DNA of 64,000 bases from a candidate division KSB1 bacterium. Lineage in GTDB: Bacteria > Electryoneota > RPQS01. A model generated the notes under the pieces. The model saw nothing but the letters and a program-made list of their open reading frames with translations. It was not told the DNA's origin and did not search any database. Below are positions 25,444 to 34,635 of the stretch, one piece after another. Every line of letters begins with the position of its first letter. Positions within the stretch are counted from its first letter, which is position 1. The translations under genes were made by a program, and so were the position numbers. Where the stretch lies: the NCBI GenBank assembly GCA_016214895.1, contig JACRMR010000020.1, positions 167,812 to 231,811 of the forward strand, given 5' to 3'.

Positions 25444-26277
25444 ATGAAACGGATACCAAAGCGGAGCACGATGTTGACGAAGCGTCTTGTACTTGCCCTA
25501 TTCGCGGCCCTGATGGCCGGGCTGACGATTGACGCCGCTGCGATGGACATGGCGACTTTGATTGCGCAGGCCGAGGCCCAGCGGGAAGCGAACCGCGAAC
25601 TGATTCAGGATCTGACGGTGACACGCCAGAATACCATGAATACGCCGCGGGGTCCGCAGCAGATGACGGTGGTGACCGTGACGATGGGCGAAAAGATGCT
25701 CACGACCACGACCATGCCGGTGCCCCCGAAGCCCGGGGTCCCCGCGGGGCTGACCTCGATGACAAACATCACGCTGTTTGACGGGACGGACCATTGGGCG
25801 ATTAATTCCGCGGGCCGGCAGAAGTTGCCGAATGCGGACGGGCGCCAGGCAGACGGCGATCGAACATTGGACTTCCTCTCCGGCGCGACGTTGGCGGGTG
25901 AAGAGACCGTGGACGGTCACGATTGCTGGGTGGTCATTCCGAGCACGGAACTCAAGAAGACGAAGTTTACGAAGGTCTGGCTGGCGAAGCACGATCTGAC
26001 GTTGGTCCGCGGCGAAGGGGAAGAGAAGGGCCACACGATGCGGATGGCGAACAGCGATTTTCGCACGGTGGTCGGGCAGTATCAGATCGCCCATCACACG
26101 GAGCTGTTCCGGGGCGACGTTTCCGCGGGGACGATGGTTGTCAAGGATGTGAAGGTGAATCAAGGCTTGACGGATGCCGATTTTGTGGCTGACAATATCC
26201 CACTTCCCGAAGGGCCGAGCCTGAAGGAGATGCAGGAGATGATGCAGCGGACCGCGCCCCAACAGCCGCCGAAATGA
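25444..26277 (+). CDS. LolA-like secreted protein, paralogue 3
   Basis: 277 residues from the ATG at 25444; an ATG at 25471 with GGAG upstream gives a tidier signal peptide (MLTKRLVLALFAALMAG). Mature part starts with LIQDLTVTRQNTMNTP and contains NITLFDGTDHWAI, VDGHDCWVVIP, TKVWLAKHDLTLVRG and VNQGLTDADF, equivalent to the motifs in the other three copies. The C-terminal Met/Gln helix (KEMQEMMQ) is shared with paralogue 2. It follows corA by 4 bases and is probably cotranscribed. Confidence 0.72.
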   Translation: MKRIPKRSTMLTKRLVLALFAALMAGLTIDAAAMDMATLIAQAEAQREANRELIQDLTVTRQNTMNTPRGPQQMTVVTVTMGEKMLTTTTMPVPPKPGVPAGLTSMTNITLFDGTDHWAINSAGRQKLPNADGRQADGDRTLDFLSGATLAGEETVDGHDCWVVIPSTELKKTKFTKVWLAKHDLTLVRGEGEEKGHTMRMANSDFRTVVGQYQIAHHTELFRGDVSAGTMVVKDVKVNQGLTDADFVADNIPLPEGPSLKEMQEMMQRTAPQQPPK

Positions 26278-26344
26278 TGGCAGCCTGCGGACCTTCGTCG
26301 CGGGTCGGCCTCGAGCACCATCGTCTCGCACACGCTTTTGCACG

Positions 26345-26812
26345 ATGAGTGCGACACTGCTCTGCAAGCAGTTTGATTTCAATCAGCTGCTGATTACGCG
26401 GGGGATCGCAGACCTCTCGAATTCCGACAGTTTGCGGGGCCCACAGCCGGCGGGGAACTGCATCAATTGGGTGCTGGGGCATATTCTGCTGACACGGTCG
26501 CAACTCGAGCTGATGCTCGGTGCTCAACCCTTGTTGTCGGGACCACGCTGGGAGTGTTATGAATCCGGGCAAGACGATCTCGACCGACAATGTGCGATCG
26601 GCTTGGAAGAGCTCGAGCAAGTAACCGCCGAGTCGCTCTCGCACATGCAGGATGTGATCCGGGCAAGCGAACCGCGGATGGGCGAAGCAATTGGAACGCG
26701 CGGGCGAAACATCGCGGAGACGATCGGCACGTTTGTCAGTCACGAGGCGTACCATGCCGGTCAAATTCACCTGATCCGGCGCACCATCGGGAAAGCGGGT
26801 GTATTTAAGTAA
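26345..26812 (+). CDS. DinB superfamily protein
   Basis: 155-residue four-helix DinB/YfiT-like protein. The metal-binding His residues expected for the fold appear in WVLGHILLTRSQ and in SHEAYHAGQIHLIR. Members include mycothiol- and bacillithiol-dependent transferases and many proteins of unknown role. The stop overlaps the start of LolA-like paralogue 4, so the two are coupled. Confidence 0.88.
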   Translation: MSATLLCKQFDFNQLLITRGIADLSNSDSLRGPQPAGNCINWVLGHILLTRSQLELMLGAQPLLSGPRWECYESGQDDLDRQCAIGLEELEQVTAESLSHMQDVIRASEPRMGEAIGTRGRNIAETIGTFVSHEAYHAGQIHLIRRTIGKAGVFK

Positions 26813-27566
26813 GCGGACGTTGATGGCTGTCCTGATCGCCGTGCTGGCGGATGGGCTGCCGGTGTTTGGAATCGAGCAGTCCGCCGTATTGGATTCGATT
26901 CGCGTGCGCAAAGCACGTCTTGATGCTTCCGTGCGGAGTCTGGAAATCAGCCGCGAGTTGGTGGTCGAAACGGCCGCTACCGCAGCGGCTGCCAACACGA
27001 TACAGACCCTCTATTTGCAGGGGCCGAGCGCGCGACTTGAATCCGCGCGAGCGGGAGAGAAGTACGCGTTCGCCGTCGTGATCCATCACGCCGGCCGTAC
27101 CACGGAAGTGCTGCCACCGGCAAAGCAGCGGCGCGGGAACCGCAAGGACTTTGAGTTGCAGCGCGTGCGGTGGGATTGGTGGTCGGTCATGTCGGACAGT
27201 TCGACGATTATCGGTCTTGATGTGGTTGACGGAGTGAGCTGTTGGCAGGTCAGTTGCGGCGACCGGAAGCCGTGGAAGTCCGTCCGCTACTGGCTTGATC
27301 AACGCACTCTGGACTGTCTCAAAGGGGAGTGCAGCGACGGCAAGGGGGGGCGATTGCGCTGGAAGCACGGCGACTTCCGGGAGCTTGTCACGGGAGTGGC
27401 CATTCCCTACCTGACACAAACGTATGCCGGTGGCTCGCTCACATCATCGGCGCGCATACGAAGTCTCGAGCGGAATCCGGAGTTCAAACCGGAGTTATTC
27501 GATGTTGAAAAGGTGAAATTGCGGTCACAGCGGCAGTCACGGGAACGTCGGCGGTCTTCCGAGTAG
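26799..27566 (+). CDS. LolA-like secreted protein, paralogue 4
   Basis: 255 residues, starting with a GTG inside the end of the DinB gene (14-base overlap). Signal-like leader (LMAVLIAVLADGLPVFG), then a mature domain with VRSLEISRELVV, RVRWDWWSVMSDSSTIIGL, VDGVSCWQVSC, VRYWLDQRTLDCL and RNPEFKPELFD, each aligning with a motif of paralogues 1-3. It is the most diverged copy and ends in a basic tail (RQSRERRRSS). Confidence 0.68.
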   Translation: MYLSKRTLMAVLIAVLADGLPVFGIEQSAVLDSIRVRKARLDASVRSLEISRELVVETAATAAAANTIQTLYLQGPSARLESARAGEKYAFAVVIHHAGRTTEVLPPAKQRRGNRKDFELQRVRWDWWSVMSDSSTIIGLDVVDGVSCWQVSCGDRKPWKSVRYWLDQRTLDCLKGECSDGKGGRLRWKHGDFRELVTGVAIPYLTQTYAGGSLTSSARIRSLERNPEFKPELFDVEKVKLRSQRQSRERRRSSE

Positions 27567-27573
27567 TGGAATT

Positions 27574-27661
27574 GGTGAGGTGGCAGAGTGGTCGAATGCG
27601 GCGGTCTCGAAAGCCGTTGTACTCCTTGTGGGTACCGTGGGTTCGAATCCCACCCTCACCG
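27574..27661 (+). tRNA. tRNA-Ser (anticodon CGA)
   Basis: 88 bases, no encoded CCA. Acceptor GGTGAGG/CCTCACC with discriminator G, anticodon loop TCTCGAA-type with CGA, a long variable arm typical of tRNA-Ser, and T arm with GGTTCGAATCC. It begins 7 bases after the LolA-like gene stop. Confidence 0.95.
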
Positions 27662-27941
27662 CAGCGCGGCAGGTCGCGAACGGACACGGTCTGCGGCCCG
27701 CGGTGCAACCGCGCGGGCATGTCGAATGACGAAGGTTCTCCCATACTTCAAGGGACGGCAAACAGGACAACCCAATAGCACTTTCTCCGGGGGCGAAGAT
27801 TCCGGAGCGCGAGATCACCGTGATCTTGTCGGCGGCGATCTCAGCTCGGCTGCGAATCCTCGATCGCAGGCCTTGACACCAACCCAGACGGTCGGTCAAC
27901 GACAACTGACTCCGGTTGGACCTTAGCAAGGAGGAGGTACC

Positions 27942-28361
27942 ATGACCACGGGATTGACATCCGAACAGAAAGCGCAGTTGCTGCAGCGGCTGGCTGACGA
28001 AATGTTCTCTCGGGGCAACATGGGGATTGCCGACGAGATTACGACGGAGGACATGATCTACGAGAGTCCGACGGTGTACTGCAGCGGACGCGAGGAGTGC
28101 AAGCGGTACATCGCGACGTTGCGAACAGTGTGGTCTGGTCTGATCGTGGATGTCCGCGATGTCCGCGTGGAGGGCAACGAGGTTTCGGCCGGAATGACGT
28201 TCAGCGGCTTGCACGTGCGGGACTTCCTGGGCGTGCCGGCAAGTAACAAGCCGTTTGCGGTGAGCGGGAACGTGGTCGCGGAGTTGAACGGCAATCGGAT
28301 CTGTCGTGTGGATGTCACCTACTTGATCAACGATTTTTTCCGGCAAGTTGACGGCGACTGA
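27942..28361 (+). CDS. SnoaL/NTF2-like protein 1
   Basis: 139-residue protein of the SnoaL-like polyketide cyclase / ester cyclase group: helix-rich start (QLLQRLADEMFSRGN), DEITTEDMIYESP, then the curved sheet with VRDVRVEGNEV, GMTFSGLHVRDFLGVPAS and VDVTYLINDFFRQV. The motif HxxDFLGxP is shared with a second copy at 29668. Substrate is unknown. A strong AAGGAGGAGG Shine-Dalgarno lies about 6 bases upstream. Confidence 0.85.
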   Translation: MTTGLTSEQKAQLLQRLADEMFSRGNMGIADEITTEDMIYESPTVYCSGREECKRYIATLRTVWSGLIVDVRDVRVEGNEVSAGMTFSGLHVRDFLGVPASNKPFAVSGNVVAELNGNRICRVDVTYLINDFFRQVDGD

Positions 28362-28366
28362 TCTCC

Positions 28367-28939
28367 ATGGCTAAGCAAGAAATCAATCGCTGCGGGTGGC
28401 CGCTCACGGATCCGCTGCTGATCGAGTACCACGATCTCGAGTGGGGTGTTCCCGTGCACGATGACTCGTTGCACTACGAGTATCTCGTGCTGGACGCGGC
28501 GCAGGCCGGGTTGAGCTGGCGCACGGTGTTGTACAAGCGCGAGAACTACCGCAAGGCCTTCCACAAGTTCGACTATCATCGGATCGCGCGTTACGGCGCG
28601 AAAGATGTTGACCGCCTGCTGGCGAATGTGGGGATCATCCGGAATCGGCAGAAGATCATGTCCGCCATCGGGAATGCGCGCTGCTTCCTCCGCGTGCAGG
28701 AGGAGTTCGGCAGCTTTGACAAATATGTCTGGCGGTTTGTGAACGGGAAGTCGATTCGCAATCGCTGGAAGTCGCTGAACGAGCTGCCGGCAAAGACCTC
28801 AGAGAGCGAAGCGATGAGCAGGGACTTAGCGGGTCGTGGCTTCAAGTTTGTGGGACCGACAATCTGTTATGCCTATATGCAGGCCGCCGGACTGGTGAAC
28901 GACCATACGGTGGACTGCTTTCGACACAAGCAATTGTGA
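28367..28939 (+). CDS. tag: DNA-3-methyladenine glycosylase I
   Basis: 190 residues; removes 3-methyladenine from DNA. The zinc ligands of the Tag family are all present with E. coli spacing: Cys9 (NRCGW), His22 (EYHDLEWG), His180 and Cys184 (VNDHTVDC). The base-recognition region FEAF-type is replaced by YEYLVLDAAQAGLSW, a normal variant. Starts five bases after the SnoaL-like gene. Confidence 0.96.
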   Translation: MAKQEINRCGWPLTDPLLIEYHDLEWGVPVHDDSLHYEYLVLDAAQAGLSWRTVLYKRENYRKAFHKFDYHRIARYGAKDVDRLLANVGIIRNRQKIMSAIGNARCFLRVQEEFGSFDKYVWRFVNGKSIRNRWKSLNELPAKTSESEAMSRDLAGRGFKFVGPTICYAYMQAAGLVNDHTVDCFRHKQL

Positions 28940-28975
28940 TTGGGTAGCATCTCGGACTCCATCACGGGAGGTACC

Positions 28976-29419
28976 ATGCGTTGGACTTGGGTGTTGCTGA
29001 TGGCCGGGTTTGGGATCGTGATCGGACTCTTGAATTTGACCGGCTGGACGGAAGGCCGCGAGTGGTATTTGTGGATTGTCGTGGCGTTGATTTCCTCGCT
29101 GGTTCTGGCGCTGAAGGTCGGCGGCAAGTACTTTAAGCACGGCTTGGTTTCGGCGCTGATCGCCGCGGCGGTCAACACGCTGCTCATTTATGTGTTTTTT
29201 GATGAGTACCTGGCCAATAGTGCGAAGCTGCAAGAGGCGGTGAAGCAGGTCCCCGAGGGTTTCGACATGCGCAATCTGATGCTGATCAGCGCGCCGTTTA
29301 CGATTGCCATCAGTGGCGTGGTCCAGGGCGCGCTGACCCTGTTAATGGGCAAGCTGTTGGGCGAGAAGCCTGCGCCGCCGGTGCCCCCGCCTGACAATCC
29401 TGCTCCACCCGTACCCTGA
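28976..29419 (+). CDS. Small membrane protein of unknown function
   Basis: 147 residues from an ATG preceded by GGGAGG. Four hydrophobic segments are seen near residues 3-22, 32-50, 62-84 and 105-125, followed by a Pro-rich tail (PAPPVPPPDNPAPPVP). The layout resembles YIP1/DUF4199-type small membrane proteins but no family is certain. Confidence 0.7.
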   Translation: MRWTWVLLMAGFGIVIGLLNLTGWTEGREWYLWIVVALISSLVLALKVGGKYFKHGLVSALIAAAVNTLLIYVFFDEYLANSAKLQEAVKQVPEGFDMRNLMLISAPFTIAISGVVQGALTLLMGKLLGEKPAPPVPPPDNPAPPVP

Positions 29420-29667
29420 CAGACGGGCGGCGGCACGGTCGTGGTGCTGTAGCCGCGGATCCCGGACGTTGGTTGATTGACCTGTTGCAAGAACTTGAAG
29501 GCAAAGGTTCACATTCATGCAAGGAGACACGAATGGGAAGTAGTCCCGCGCGGTGAGATGCAGGGCGCGGGGCGCGGAATTGAAGAAGTCGAAATGTCAG
29601 TGCGAGCACTTTCGGGGAAGATGATTGACCGAGTGAGAGGTTCGGCTCAACCGACCGGAGGTTTACG

Positions 29668-30117
29668 ATGGAACTCGATCCCAGAGTTGCGCTGGCGAGA
29701 CGGCTGGTGGAGAATGTGATTCAGGAGCAGCGACACGAGGTGGCCGAGGAAATTCTGGCCGAAAACGTGGAGTATCATGGCCCGACAACCTCGACGACGG
29801 GCCGGCGGGAGTTTCTGCATTGGTGCGACACGGTGCATCGGGCGTGGAAGGACTTCACGATCAAGCCGCACCGGCACACGCTGACGACGCATACGGTAGC
29901 GCTCGATTATGTGATGTCGGGGTTTCACACATCCGACTTTCTGGGGATTCCGCCGAGCAACCGGCACTTCTCCGTGAAAGGCCGGATGACGATCCGGATC
30001 CGCAACGGGCGGATCATTTCGATTGAATCGGTGTACGACACTCAGTCCTTGTTGAAGCAGGTCGGCGTCCTGGAGCCGGTTGCGCACGGGGCGCGACACC
30101 GACATTCGCGAACATAG
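29668..30117 (+). CDS. SnoaL/NTF2-like protein 2
   Basis: 149 residues, a second member of the same group as the protein at 27942: ARRLVENVIQEQRHEVAEEI, LAENVEYHGP, GFHTSDFLGIPPSNRHFSV and IRIRNGRIISIESVYD. It lacks a signal peptide. GGAGG lies eight bases upstream of the ATG. The last 15 residues are His/Arg-rich. Confidence 0.85.
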   Translation: MELDPRVALARRLVENVIQEQRHEVAEEILAENVEYHGPTTSTTGRREFLHWCDTVHRAWKDFTIKPHRHTLTTHTVALDYVMSGFHTSDFLGIPPSNRHFSVKGRMTIRIRNGRIISIESVYDTQSLLKQVGVLEPVAHGARHRHSRT

Positions 30118-30146
30118 GGAGTCCTGCGGCCATTGGCCGCACGCAT

Positions 30147-30236
30147 GGAGAGATGGCCGAGTGGTTTAAGGCACACGCTTGGAAGGCGTGCGTGGGACTT
30201 ATCATCTCACCGGGGGTTCGAATCCCCCTCTCTCCG
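30147..30236 (+). tRNA. tRNA-Ser (anticodon GGA)
   Basis: 90-base cloverleaf: acceptor GGAGAGA/TCTCTCC with discriminator G, anticodon stem CACGC/GCGTG with loop TTGGAAG, long variable arm, T arm GGGGG/CCCCC with TTCGAAT. A terminator follows at 30322. Confidence 0.95.
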
Positions 30237-30321
30237 CAACGAAGCGAGACATTAGCTGATCGGTACGATGGCACATGCATTAGGCCAGCTGGCGGTCTCC
30301 CGGATATTGCTGTAGGCGGCG

Positions 30322-30349
30322 AAGCGCACAGGTGCCCTGTGCGCTTTTT
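30322..30349 (+). terminator. Terminator after tRNA-Ser(GGA)
   Basis: AAGCGCACAGG (30322-30332), TGC loop, CCTGTGCGCTT (30336-30346), then a run of T to 30349. Confidence 0.88.
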
Positions 30350-30430
30350 GCGTGCTTCGTTGACGGACATCGTTCCCGCGTTTCCCCGTGCAGTCTCTGA
30401 ACACCATTCTCCTTACGGATACTCCCCCCC

Positions 30431-32230
30431 ATGATTGGAATCACCGGATCCTCGACTGCGGTGCGTAAGCCCCGTTCCAAGCTACCTCAGAGTTTCTGGG
30501 TGGCGAACACGATGGAGATTTTTGAGCGGCTGGCCTGGTATGGCTTCTTCGCCGTTTCGTCGCTGTACATCACAGGCTCGCGGGCCGAGGGCGCGCTGGG
30601 GTTCACGTCCGAGCAGCGCGGCATGCTGCAAGGTGTCGTGCCGTTCATTCTGTATCTGCTGCCGGTGGTGTTCGGCGCGTTGGGGGACCGGTTTGGATAT
30701 AAGAAGACGTTTCTGGTCGCGTACACCTTGCTGGTCCCGGCATATTACCTGTTGGGCCAGTTTAGCGCGTTCGGCACGTTCTTCATGGCGTTTCTGTTTG
30801 TAGCAGTGGGCGCGGCGATCTTCAAACCGGTGGTCGTGGGCACGGTCGCGCGCACCACGGATGAGACGAACTCGTCCATGGGGTTCGGCATCTTCTACAT
30901 GATGGTGAATGTCGGAGGCTTTGTGGGGCCGATCGTGGCCGGCATCGTGCGTGTGCGCTACGGTTGGGATTGGGTCTTCATCGCCTCTTCGTTCTGGATC
31001 GCCTGCAACTTCATTTGGCTGCTGCTGTTCTATAAGGAGCCCACCACGGAGGCGGGCAGCGCGCAGAAGCGTTCGATCAAGCAGGTGCTCTCGGGCATCG
31101 TGGAAGTACTGGGCAATGGCCGCTTCTTCCTGATGATCTTCGTATTGCTGACGCTCTTGGCAATCTCGGGCCGTTACATCTCGTGGAATCAGATGCTGAT
31201 CGTAGCTGCGGTCTGGGTGGTGCTAAACGTGCTGCTGGACATTCCGCTGCGCGCACGGGCAACGGGTAAGCCGGGCGGCTTCTGGCTGACGCAGCCACTG
31301 AAGCTCGGCAATTGGAAGTTTGCGCTCTACTTGCTCATTCTGTCAGGGTTCTGGACTTCGTTCAATCAGATTTTTCTGACGATGCCCGAGTACATTCGCG
31401 ATTTCGTGGAAACCCGGGATATGGTGAACACGGCGCGGAACTGGGTCGGCGAGGATTTCGCGCGGGAATTCGCCGCGGTGAATGAAGACCTGCTGGCCGC
31501 GGAGATTCACAAGTTTGCGGCGGAGCAGCCGGCCGTACGAGCTACCGAACCGGAGAGTCCGGGAGTGATATTCGTCTCGGACGATCAGGCCACGAAATTC
31601 CGGCGGACGATGTTCGACTTCAAGGTTCGCGTACCCGAATCCGACATCAAGTCCTCCGTGTCGAATCTGAACCCGCATCCGGTGGGCGGCGGCAAATGGG
31701 GCGAGGACTCCACGCAGGTGCGTGCATTGGCGCACACTTGGGCGGAGAGTTATCGCCAGGTAAACCCGGAGTATATCATCAATATTGACGCGGGCGCGAT
31801 CGTCATTTTCCAGGTCTTGGTCTCATTCCTGATTGGCTTCTTCCCGCCGCTTTCCGTCATGGTGGTCGGCATTCTGGTCTCCGCGGTCGGCATCGGCATG
31901 AGCGCATGGCTGGCGACGGGCTGGCTGGTGACGCTTGCCATCACTATCTTTGCGTTCGGTGAAATGATTGCGTCGCCCAAGAGTCAGGAGTATGTCGGCC
32001 GCATCGCGCCGCAACAGAAAGTGGCCATGTACATGGGCTTCTATTTCTGGACGGTCGCGCTCGGCAATATCTTCGGTGGGCGGTTGTCGGGCGAACTCTA
32101 CGGTTCCCTGGCGCGCGATCAGGGCCGTCCCGATCTGATGTGGATGATTTTCGGCGGACTGGCGGTATTGACCGCAATTGTCCTCGTCATCTATGACCGC
32201 CTGATCTTGCGCAGAGGCAATCCCGAATAA
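30431..32230 (+). CDS. POT/PTR2 family proton-dependent oligopeptide transporter
   Basis: 599-residue major-facilitator protein. Helix 1 carries the proton-coupling motif as EIFERLAWYGFFAV (ExxER form) and the second-helix region GALGDRFGYKKTF is the MFS loop motif. About twelve to fourteen hydrophobic helices are seen. A soluble stretch of about 135 residues (roughly 325-460) between two helices, rich in charged residues, is longer than in well-studied POTs. Imports di/tripeptides by family knowledge. No strong Shine-Dalgarno is visible. Confidence 0.92.
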   Translation: MIGITGSSTAVRKPRSKLPQSFWVANTMEIFERLAWYGFFAVSSLYITGSRAEGALGFTSEQRGMLQGVVPFILYLLPVVFGALGDRFGYKKTFLVAYTLLVPAYYLLGQFSAFGTFFMAFLFVAVGAAIFKPVVVGTVARTTDETNSSMGFGIFYMMVNVGGFVGPIVAGIVRVRYGWDWVFIASSFWIACNFIWLLLFYKEPTTEAGSAQKRSIKQVLSGIVEVLGNGRFFLMIFVLLTLLAISGRYISWNQMLIVAAVWVVLNVLLDIPLRARATGKPGGFWLTQPLKLGNWKFALYLLILSGFWTSFNQIFLTMPEYIRDFVETRDMVNTARNWVGEDFAREFAAVNEDLLAAEIHKFAAEQPAVRATEPESPGVIFVSDDQATKFRRTMFDFKVRVPESDIKSSVSNLNPHPVGGGKWGEDSTQVRALAHTWAESYRQVNPEYIINIDAGAIVIFQVLVSFLIGFFPPLSVMVVGILVSAVGIGMSAWLATGWLVTLAITIFAFGEMIASPKSQEYVGRIAPQQKVAMYMGFYFWTVALGNIFGGRLSGELYGSLARDQGRPDLMWMIFGGLAVLTAIVLVIYDRLILRRGNPE

Positions 32231-32245
32231 TCCGGTGCTTCGCAT

Positions 32246-33019
32246 ATGAGCAAGTCTGCTGCATCAGTAAGCGTCGTGGATCTGACGCTGGAGAATATTC
32301 CTGAGTTGGGGTTGTTCTGCGTGACCAATCCGAAACACGAAGGCTATCAGGCCAAGCTCAAGTGGCTAGAGCAGCGCTTCGCTGAAGGCTTGAAGCTCAA
32401 GCTCGTCGTCCCCGCGGGCGGCGGCAAGCCGCTGGGTTTCATTGAATACGTGCCCGGTGAATTCGCGTGGCGCGCGGTTGCGGCAAGTGATTACCTGTTC
32501 ATTCATTGCATCTGGGTCTATCCGCGAATCCATCTCGGCAAGGGCTACGGCTCGCTGCTCGTCAAGACCTGCATCGAGGACGCCCGGGCGCGGAACCGCG
32601 CGGGAGTTGCCGTGATTGCGGGTGACACCCCGTGGCTGCCGGACCGCCGGTTGTTTCAGAAGAATGGGTTTGCGCTCGTGGAAACATCGGAGCACTACGA
32701 GCTGTGGGCGCTCGCGCTGAAGCACGCCAAGCCACCGCGGATTCTGGATTGGAAATCCGCGCGGGACCAGACCGGAGCCTTGACGCTGGCTTGCGCAAAT
32801 CAATGTCCGTACAGCGCCAAGGCGATGCTCGATCTGCGGGCCACCGCTGAGTCCACCGGAGCTGCACTGCGCGTGAAGGAGCTTAAGTCCGCGGCGGCGG
32901 CCCAAGCCGCGCCGTCAGGATACGGCGTCTTTTCACTTACATGCGAGGGCCGGCTATTGGCGGATCATTACATCAGTGGCACGCGCTTTCGGAATATCTT
33001 GCGACAGGGACTTAAGTAG
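32246..33019 (+). CDS. GNAT acetyltransferase with C-terminal YoaP-like domain
   Basis: 257 residues. The GNAT core occupies 1-165, with LFIHCIWVYPRIHLGKGYGSLL as strand 4 plus the acetyl-CoA loop (HLGKGYGS) and RLFQKNGFALVET near the end. The remaining 90 residues (PYSAKAMLDLRATAES and GYGVFSLTCEGRLLADHYISG) match the YoaP-like extension found in some acetyltransferases. Substrate is unknown. It begins 15 bases after the transporter. Confidence 0.85.
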   Translation: MSKSAASVSVVDLTLENIPELGLFCVTNPKHEGYQAKLKWLEQRFAEGLKLKLVVPAGGGKPLGFIEYVPGEFAWRAVAASDYLFIHCIWVYPRIHLGKGYGSLLVKTCIEDARARNRAGVAVIAGDTPWLPDRRLFQKNGFALVETSEHYELWALALKHAKPPRILDWKSARDQTGALTLACANQCPYSAKAMLDLRATAESTGAALRVKELKSAAAAQAAPSGYGVFSLTCEGRLLADHYISGTRFRNILRQGLK

Positions 33020-33058
33020 AACTTAGCGGGGCAAATCGCCCGGGAGACGAACTACAGA

Positions 33059-34516
33059 TTGGGCTCTTCACTGATCATCGCGCGCGGTGAGCGCGACTTG
33101 GAACTGGTTCCGAAGCGGGCGAACCGCCACGGCTTGATCGCCGGCGCGACGGGGACGGGCAAAACGGTTACGTTGCAGGTGATGGCGGAGCGGTTCAGTC
33201 ATCACGGCGTGCCCGTATTCGTCTCGGATGTCAAGGGCGACGTCTCCGGCGTAAGCCGGGCGGGCGGCGGAAATCCTAAAGTCGCAAGCCGCATTCAGCA
33301 ACTGGGACTGCAAGGGTTCAGCCATTCCGCGTGCCCGGTAACATTCTGGGACTTGTTCGGCGAGCAGGGACATCCGGTGCGCACGACGATCTCCGACATG
33401 GGGCCGCTGTTGCTGAGTCGCCTGCTCAATCTCAATGAAACGCAATCCGGCGTGCTGAATATTGTGTTTCAGGCGGCGGACGACAACGGCCTGCTATTGC
33501 TCGATCTGAAGGATTTGCGGGCGATGCTTGATGACGTCAGCCGGAACGCGAAGACGCTGTCGTCGCAGTACGGCCATGTCTCGGCCGCGAGCGTCGGCGC
33601 CATTCAGCGCGGACTCTTAACGCTCGATCAACAGGGCGGCGAGCAGTTCTTCGGCGAACCCGCGCTCGATCTCGACGACCTGCTGCAGACGGATGCCGGC
33701 GGCAAGGGCGTGGTAAACGTGCTCGCGGCGGACAAGCTGATGCAGTCGCCGCAGCTGTATGCCACCTTTCTGCTATGGCTGCTGTCGGAGTTGTTTGAGC
33801 GGTTGCCGGAAGTCGGTGATCCGGAACGGCCGAAGCTCGTGTTCTTCTTCGACGAAGCGCATTTGCTTTTTGATGATGCGCCCGACGCCTTACAGGAGAA
33901 GATTGAGCAAGTGGTCAGGCTGATCCGCTCCAAGGGCGTCGGCGTGTATTTCGTTACGCAGAATCCACTGGACTTGCCGGACAAGGTACTTGGGCAATTG
34001 GGTAATCGCGTGCAGCATGCCTTGCGGGCATTCACGCCGGCGGATCAGAAGGCGGTTAGAGCGGCGGCGCAGACGTTTCGCGCGAATCCGAAGCTCGACA
34101 CGGAGAAAGCGATTCTCGAACTGGGGATCGGGGAGGGCCTCGTCTCTTTTCTCGATGAGAGCGGAACGCCGGGCATCGTGGAGCGGGCGTTGATCTACCC
34201 ACCCATGAGTCACATCGGTCCCATCACTCCAGAGGAGCGGAAGCAGCACATGGCTTCGTCCCTGGTGGCCGGGCAATATGAAAAGCAGGTGGATCGCGAG
34301 TCTGCGTACGAGCTGCTGAAACAGCGCGGCGAGCAGACGGTTCAGGCTCAGTCAATGAAGTCACCGACCGCGAGACCCGTGTCGCAATCGAGCGGCGAAG
34401 TCCTCGAAGCGATGGTAAAGAGCGCGGCGCGCGCGATGGGCAGCACGGTGGGCAGGCAGATCATTCGCGGCGTGTTGGGCTCGCTTTTGGGCGGCGGCGG
34501 TACGCGACGGCGGTAG
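33059..34516 (+). CDS. HerA/DUF853-like ATPase
   Basis: 485 residues of the YjgR-like family. Walker A is GATGTGKT near residue 30, followed by [12 protein letters not shown]; Walker B is [14 protein letters not shown] near residue 262; an arginine-containing [20 protein letters not shown] segment follows. These FtsK/HerA-related ATPases are predicted hexameric DNA translocases, but this subgroup has no settled role. The TTG start fits the family beginning. The C-terminus ends in a Gly-rich [12 protein letters not shown] tail. Confidence 0.92.
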   Translation: MGSSLIIARGERDLELVPKRANRHGLIAGATGTGKTVTLQVMAERFSHHGVPVFVSDVKGDVSGVSRAGGGNPKVASRIQQLGLQGFSHSACPVTFWDLFGEQGHPVRTTISDMGPLLLSRLLNLNETQSGVLNIVFQAADDNGLLLLDLKDLRAMLDDVSRNAKTLSSQYGHVSAASVGAIQRGLLTLDQQGGEQFFGEPALDLDDLLQTDAGGKGVVNVLAADKLMQSPQLYATFLLWLLSELFERLPEVGDPERPKLVFFFDEAHLLFDDAPDALQEKIEQVVRLIRSKGVGVYFVTQNPLDLPDKVLGQLGNRVQHALRAFTPADQKAVRAAAQTFRANPKLDTEKAILELGIGEGLVSFLDESGTPGIVERALIYPPMSHIGPITPEERKQHMASSLVAGQYEKQVDRESAYELLKQRGEQTVQAQSMKSPTARPVSQSSGEVLEAMVKSAARAMGSTVGRQIIRGVLGSLLGGGGTRRR

Positions 34517-34539
34517 GCGGCGATCAAGTACAAATGCGG

Positions 34540-34567
34540 CGAGGGCACGCAATGATGCGTGCCCTCG
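34540..34567 (+). terminator. Terminator after the HerA-like gene
   Basis: CGAGGGCACGC (34540-34550), 6-base loop, GCGTGCCCTCG (34557-34567), then TTAGTTCT. Confidence 0.75.
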
Positions 34568-34590
34568 TTAGTTCTGCGCTGCCGGCGGTT

Positions 34591-34633
34591 CCGCTTCCGG
34601 CTGGGTTGCGCGGACTTAACCCGGCTCGGCGGG
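34591..34633 (+). repeat. Dispersed 43-bp hairpin repeat, copy C
   Basis: Matches copy A (6952-6994, opposite strand) at 39 of 43 positions. The stem GCTGGGTT/AACCCGGC has one G-T pair. It lies two bases downstream of the lemA stop, between convergent genes. Confidence 0.75.
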
Positions 34634-34635
34634 AT

